Source of the DNA: Przewalskia tangutica
Taxonomy: Eukaryota > Streptophyta > Magnoliopsida > Solanales > Solanaceae
Assembly: GCA_029844215.1 (NCBI GenBank)
Contig: CM056718.1
Location: 85,300,764 to 85,364,763 of the forward strand
Reading direction: 5' to 3'
Length of the DNA stretch: 64,000 nucleotides
The translations under genes were made by a program, and so were the position numbers. The notes under the pieces are model-generated. The model ran no database searches, was not told where the DNA came from, and saw nothing but the letters and a program-made list of their open reading frames with translations. Below are positions 58,747-64,000 of the stretch, in pieces; position 1 is the stretch's first letter, and every line of letters starts with the position of its first letter.

Positions 58747-61700
58747 CATCACGACCCGAACGGGCGTGGTAGTGCCTTACCGGGCACCCTAGTGATACAA
58801 CATCGTAGAAAATCAGCGGAACATAAAACAAGACATGAAATATCAAGAAGTAAAAGCGATGTCTGAGAAAACTTGCCTTTTCGGCATATATATATGAAAA
58901 CTTAAATCGACGATTACATCCTTTTACAACTCGCCGCGGTACTACAGACCTCTATGAAGGATATGACAACAACGACGGGACAGGGCCCCGTCATACCCCT
59001 GAATGTAAGCACCTACACCAACGGGGACTATACGAGATAAGCCTCGGAGAAAGCGGAGCTTCGAACGCAATGGCGTGACCACAGAGCTAGGATCAACGGC
59101 GGTGTACCTCAACTGCGGCATGACGCGGCCCGAGAGAGTCGATAACAGTACCAAGTATGTGGCCCGGAAATCTGTAAATGAAATCATAGTAGTCTATATA
59201 AAGCGGGAGACATGTATGATAACAAACTACGATTCCTGATAAATAGCAGTCATGTCAAGTCAGGGACTCACGCCCTCAAAGTCATCACTCAAATATAACT
59301 ATGGGTCTCACGCCCATAACATCAATCATGCCCGTGGAATACCTTCCTCACTGCCGGCAGTCTATGATATAAAAGCACCAAGGAATACACATGAACACAA
59401 GGTCTCACTGTGTCATCATAAAACCGTCTGGGGGTAAATGCGAAGGCATAGCCGACTACTAAAACCCACGGTACCAACAAGGTCATAAAGCGTATCATGA
59501 GATCTGTCTGGGCCGTCACATGATCAAAGCGACCACTCGCTGCGATATCTAATGTGCGCGTCTAGCCACAGAACTTCCGCGACTCGCGTAGGCCACTCGA
59601 TGGCGCGTGAGGTATTCCCGCATCGGTAGCTACTCCGGCGTAAATCCCCGACTCGCGATCCGCGTGGCCACATAGACCGCGTGACCATAAAGGCCGCACA
59701 CTAACACGGAACTCTCGTAGCTCGCAGGCCCCGGGACCGCGTGAGGTATTCTCGAATCATGGTCCTGCATCGCTGAGTCTACCCCGCGTGGAGGCGACAA
59801 CCCGAAAACATGTCAAGAGGTGAGTGATGTAATACTAGCATAACGGCTTACCGTTAAACAACATAAGCACAACAAGGGAAACCCCTTTACACAAACATCA
59901 CAAAATACTAACACACGTAGCATCCTAATATGTTTACTTATCAAATCAACAAGAAGGTATTACAAGGCTATCACAAACCAATACAATCAAGTTATTCACA
60001 CAAGGTACTTCCTTCTTTATGTTAACAAGTTCGGGTTTTTATCCCCAAAGTACTTCATACATTAACTCTTTAAAGATACGTTCCTTTCACAAAAGTCACA
60101 CAATACCCGTAGTATAAAAATAGAGTGACTATCTTTTTAAGTAATTCAAAACACTACTCTTTGTAAAATCACGTAACAACATTCTTTTCCAAACGTTCAA
60201 GTTTGCCTAATTTCAATTACTCAAGTTTCTCATTTTCGAAAGGTTTTGTAGTTCATAGTATTAATCACTTAATAATATAAATCTCCTTTAAAACAATTTG
60301 AGAAACATATACCTTATATGTGAGTAGGTTATTCTTGTTTATAACAATCTTATACATGACCATGATCTAGGAAATGTAATATCATTTTGTCTCATCTTAG
60401 CTTCTATGCGGATGGAGGTTTCTCTTGGTTTTAATAATACTTGATTAGTCAATACATTTCCACTTTATTAAGCCCTTGTGGTTTGTTCGATACTTATTCT
60501 CATTTCCGAAATCAGTAAAACATTATTCTTTTAAAATCGAGTACTCATTACTCGCGAATGAGGTTTTACAACATTTATAACAAAATGTTACATATCAAGT
60601 CAATTAGGTTAAGTCTCTTATCTTGCAAGATCAAGTCTCTTAACTTCTACAATAAATAAACCATTCTGCTACCTACATAGAGTTGTTATAACTAACTTCC
60701 CATAAAGCTATTATAACACCCTATGTTCTGAACCAACCAAACTCATTTAGCACATGTACGTCTACCGTACTACATAGTTTACAAAACATCATGCTAGAAA
60801 GGATAGGAAGAGGTTCACATACCTCGCGACGATTATCGAAAATTAGCAATACGCTCCACAGTACTATACCCCTGCTAGCCTTTTCCACTCTTCAAGTAGA
60901 ATACGCTACTCGTAGTACTTCCACCTATAAAGGCCACAAACGTCTATTAACTTCTAAACGCACGGTTCGTATTCTACTGAGAAAATTCGGCGACCTCCCC
61001 ACAACAGCGTAAATCTCCTCCCTATCGGGGCTACCAAGACAACGGGGGTTTATACGTCTAACCTGACGTACAATTTACTTCATAGCAACTACACAAGTCT
61101 CATGTAAATACAGTCCTATGTAAATCTGATTCAATTCTCTTCTTTAAATTCGGGCTTAAGTCAAAAGACATTGCCGCACAACTATGTTCATTCTATATAT
61201 AGTATACTTCAACTATATATTCCTACAACATGTAATTCCCAATTACAATAGAAGGTCAAGTGTTTACCTCGATAAGCCCAAAATTATCCAAGTATAAAGT
61301 CGATCTGAGCAACGTTTAGCTCTACTCCGGTGCTCAACCCGCTCAAATAACCCTTAAGTTCTACGCAACTTCTTAATACTCAACCAACTATGGAGATTTT
61401 CCTTGGGGTTTCGTTTTTGTATTTGAAGGAAGTATAATAGTATTTACGGGCTTTTCGTATAAGTGTAATCTTGGAATACTACAAGGTATCTGGCTAAGGT
61501 AATTTGGGTATAGTAACAATACTTAGGAGAGTATTTCTACCAAGAGGGGGTGTATTTATACGAGACAACACCACAAAGGGGGGGGGTGTGTACCCCTCGG
61601 CCAACCCAGCTGGAGAGGTACTCTCGGCCAGGGGAGGGGGTGCTCGGCAAGGCCTCACAAAGGGGAGGGGAGGCTAGGACGAGACACAAGAAGAGGGGAG

Positions 61701-62148
61701 AGGATTTTTAGACTTAGGAAATTTTAGGATGAAGAAGTCTTCAAAGGGGAGGGTATTTATTCAAGGGCCATGATCTAGCCAAGTGGGGGCAAGTGGAGGG
61801 CAAGATGTGCCCAGTGCCCCTAGTCCTACTCCTTAAAACCCTCACAAATATCCTACCAACTATTGACTAAAGAGAGCCAAAACCAATCGTCCAAAACGCC
61901 CACCTGGCGCCCAATATGAGGTGACACTTGTCACCCTCCGTTAATCCAAAATGTTTCGTCTCTCGGAAAAATCCGCAAAAATTAGAAATGACATAGTCGT
62001 AATTTATCCTACGCGAGTTGTGTACAATGTTTCATCGAAAAACGACTCTCATCGGGTGTTGTGCACAAAATAATGCGGCCAAGCCAACTTTAATGTTCAA
62101 ACTTTTCTACGTCGTCCGCGTACATACTGGAAAATACGGGGTATAACA
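58747..62148 (-). mobile_element. LTR F (family A-like, complete), minus strand
   Basis: It starts near 58747 with (ca)TCACGACCCGAACGGG and ends ACGGGGTATAACA, followed by the inverted polypurine tract. Length is about 3.4 kb. The motif tatttat at 61754-61760 marks the promoter area. It is more diverged from E0 and Y1 than those are from each other. It is inserted in LTR E. Confidence 0.82.
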
Positions 62149-62829
62149 TTCTCCTCGCCAGAAACATTCGTCGAATGTTCCTTCTAAGTCTCAAAACATC
62201 GTGCGCCCGATTATAGTCTTCACTACTATACTTACGAGAACAAACACGCGCTTTGGCGAAACACTGCGCAAAATACTTACATCCAAGTCCACGAGGAAAC
62301 ACCTCGACATCACAAAAGCCCTTACAGGGTCTAAAATATACTTCGCCGCACCTTCTCCTTACAAAAAGCGATCACCTCTATGCTCGCAATACATGATCGC
62401 TTCTTCCCTTACGCGTCGTGCCGCTTCTCGTACACTCGAACTCTTTCTTACCATATCTCATCATCGATTCGGTTCCAAATCTACGGGTTACTATCTCTAA
62501 CTTGGTCATCATTAGCGGGAACACTCTGGATGGATTTACGATACTTTTACGAACCTAACAACATGAAGGCCAGGACCTGCGCCTCCTAAGTCGGACGGCA
62601 AAAGCTAACATATAGGCAACCTGGCCTACTCTTCACATGATCAGAAAGGCCCAAAGTAACTCGGGCTAAGTTTCCTCTGTTTCCCAAACTCGTCACACCC
62701 TTTCCGGGATGGTACCTTCAAGAAGACCCACCGTCCACCTGAACGCCAAGCGTCGTCGCCGATCATCCGCACGACTTCGGTGATTCTCGGTGTCGATAAT
62801 CTCTCTGGATAGGCTTCACCTATCCCCAT
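62149..62829 (-). mobile_element. Interior fragment of the LTR F element
   Basis: Starts ttctcctcgccagaaacattcg and follows the Y1 interior tail (17261-18000) for about 680 bp, all non-coding. It is cut at 62829 by LTR G. Confidence 0.78.
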
Positions 62830-64000
62830 TGTTACACCGTAATTGCGGGACATGTTTTAGAGCGTGCGTAGAACTTCATGAGTGTTAAATTTGAGACTTG
62901 TAAAAATTTAACGGAATTATGGAATTGTCGGAAGCGTATTATTTTGGCGAATGGGAGGCGACACGTGTCACCCCCCAAGTGAGCTTCGGCGAATTGATCT
63001 TGGACATAAGGGTCATTTGACCCTTGTTAGGAAGACAAGTCTTGCACTTGAAGAGCTTGACATAATTGACTTGGTCAATGGACCCACTTAGCCTTGATAT
63101 TTAATAAGAGATCATCCAAACCACCCAATTGTTTGCATCTTGACCCTCCATGTCCCTTTATAATACTAGTAGTAGCATGAGAGAGCACAACACTAAGAAA
63201 AATTTGCAAGAATTTCAAGAACCCCTCTAGGTTGCTCTCGGGTTCCATGCCTTTCAAAAGGAAAAAATTTGTTTCTTGTCCATTAAACTCCACACTTTAA
63301 ACCAAGGTTCTTGAGGGTAGTGTAAACTTATCTCAATAGAAAAATCTCGGAAAAAGTTAGTTTTCGGGTTAGTCGCAAGTGAAAACCTAGTGGCTTTCTA
63401 GGTTTTGGATTGGAGGTTTGAAGGAAAGTTGTTGGTGTGGTTCTAAGGGTCTCAAGGAGCGGATTGAGGTGTCTTGATGAGGCTCTAGGTTGCTAAGGAG
63501 CAACTTCGGTTTTGAAGATTGGATTACAATTCGTTGAGGTATAATCTTGTTCTTTGAAAGTGTTACAAGATTATTTATATTGTTGTTGTTAGCTTTACAT
63601 GTTGCTAGCATAAAGTTGTTAAGTTGAAGTTTGTAAGTATTATGGATTACTTGTAGCTTAAGTTCTAAATGAAAAGTAAGTCATGTTAAGTTGGAATACA
63701 ATTTGATCGTTATTAGAATCGTCGCATGTAATTGACTAGAAGATTATAGTAGTTATAATTGGTTGCGACTAGATATTATGTTATGCTACCAAGTTGGATT
63801 GAAATGGAAATTGGATAAGAATTAGTATTGTTGAACTCAAGGTGGCCGAATTTGGACTTGTAGTTTGTATTAGTTTGTTATTCAATTGTACTAGACTACC
63901 TTCTAAATTGTGAGCCAATTGGGGTTGTTTGGTTATTCATTTGTACTAGACTACCTTCTATATTGTTGTGAGCCAATTGAGGCTGTTTGGTTATTGTATT
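62830..64000 (+). mobile_element. LTR G (B-like), plus strand, cut by window end
   Basis: It starts TGTTACACCGTAATTGCGGG. It carries the palindromic block 'gcgacacgtgtcacc' (62958-62972), a possible TATA box (tttataat near 63157), and the block 'tctcaatagaaaaatctcgg...gttagtcgcaagtg', a diverged form of LTR B near 44760-44820. Its interior and 3' end are outside the window. Confidence 0.75.
62958..62972. promoter_or_regulatory. Palindromic G-box-like U3 block
   Basis: gcgacaCGTGtcacc contains the CACGTG core bound by plant bZIP and bHLH factors. Related blocks sit at a similar U3 position in most LTRs here, often as CACTTG, CAAGTG or CACATG. Binding is inferred only. Confidence 0.5.

Overview
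This window looks like heterochromatic plant DNA, a stack of long-terminal-repeat (LTR) retrotransposons with one LINE. I see no host gene, rRNA, tRNA gene or CRISPR array. The evidence for a plant is: gypsy-type LTRs of 3.2-3.7 kb, primer-binding sites like the plant initiator-Met type (TGGTATCAGAGC), plant gypsy gag starting MPPRR, and a plant L1-type LINE with a DUF4283-like ORF1. LTR style suggests a dicot, perhaps an asterid such as Solanaceae, but that is a guess. The reading frames are badly broken, and much of the breakage looks like long-read base-calling error (see findings).

Names used here. Family A LTRs run TGTTATACCCCG...GGTCGTGACA. Family B runs TGTTACACCCCG...GGGGCGTGACA. Family C is A-like but ends GGTCGTTACA. 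D-G are related partial copies. Named elements are H (family B), E0 and Y1 (family A), S (a solo LTR), C, and the LINE.

Layout. 1-5568: a minus-strand A LTR abutting the 3' end of a plus-strand element and its complete LTR. 5569-45496: minus-strand element H, opened by nested insertions. E0 (6231-28216) sits beside H's polypurine tract. Y1 (10426-23249) sits inside E0's interior. S (12005-15375, 5-bp duplication TAAAC) sits inside Y1's 3' LTR. H's interior and 5' LTR (about 5.06 kb) occur twice, at 27934-32995 and 39695-44742, with a 6.7-kb LINE (32996-39694) exactly at the junction. 45497-46728: plus-strand B-like LTR fragment that hosted H. 46729-58191: plus-strand LTR D, split by complete element C (47340-56106, 5-bp duplication GATAA). 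58192-64000: stacked fragments E, F and G.

The LTR elements share one design: two long LTRs around a 1.8-2.7 kb interior with primer-binding site, a gag remnant and a polypurine tract, but no recognisable protease, reverse transcriptase, RNase H or integrase. They are therefore probably non-autonomous gag-only (TR-GAG/LARD-like) elements mobilised by an autonomous gypsy relative elsewhere. The only reverse transcriptase in the window belongs to the LINE. LTR pairs at each nesting level are close to identical apart from C/G-rich sites, so the whole stack seems recent.
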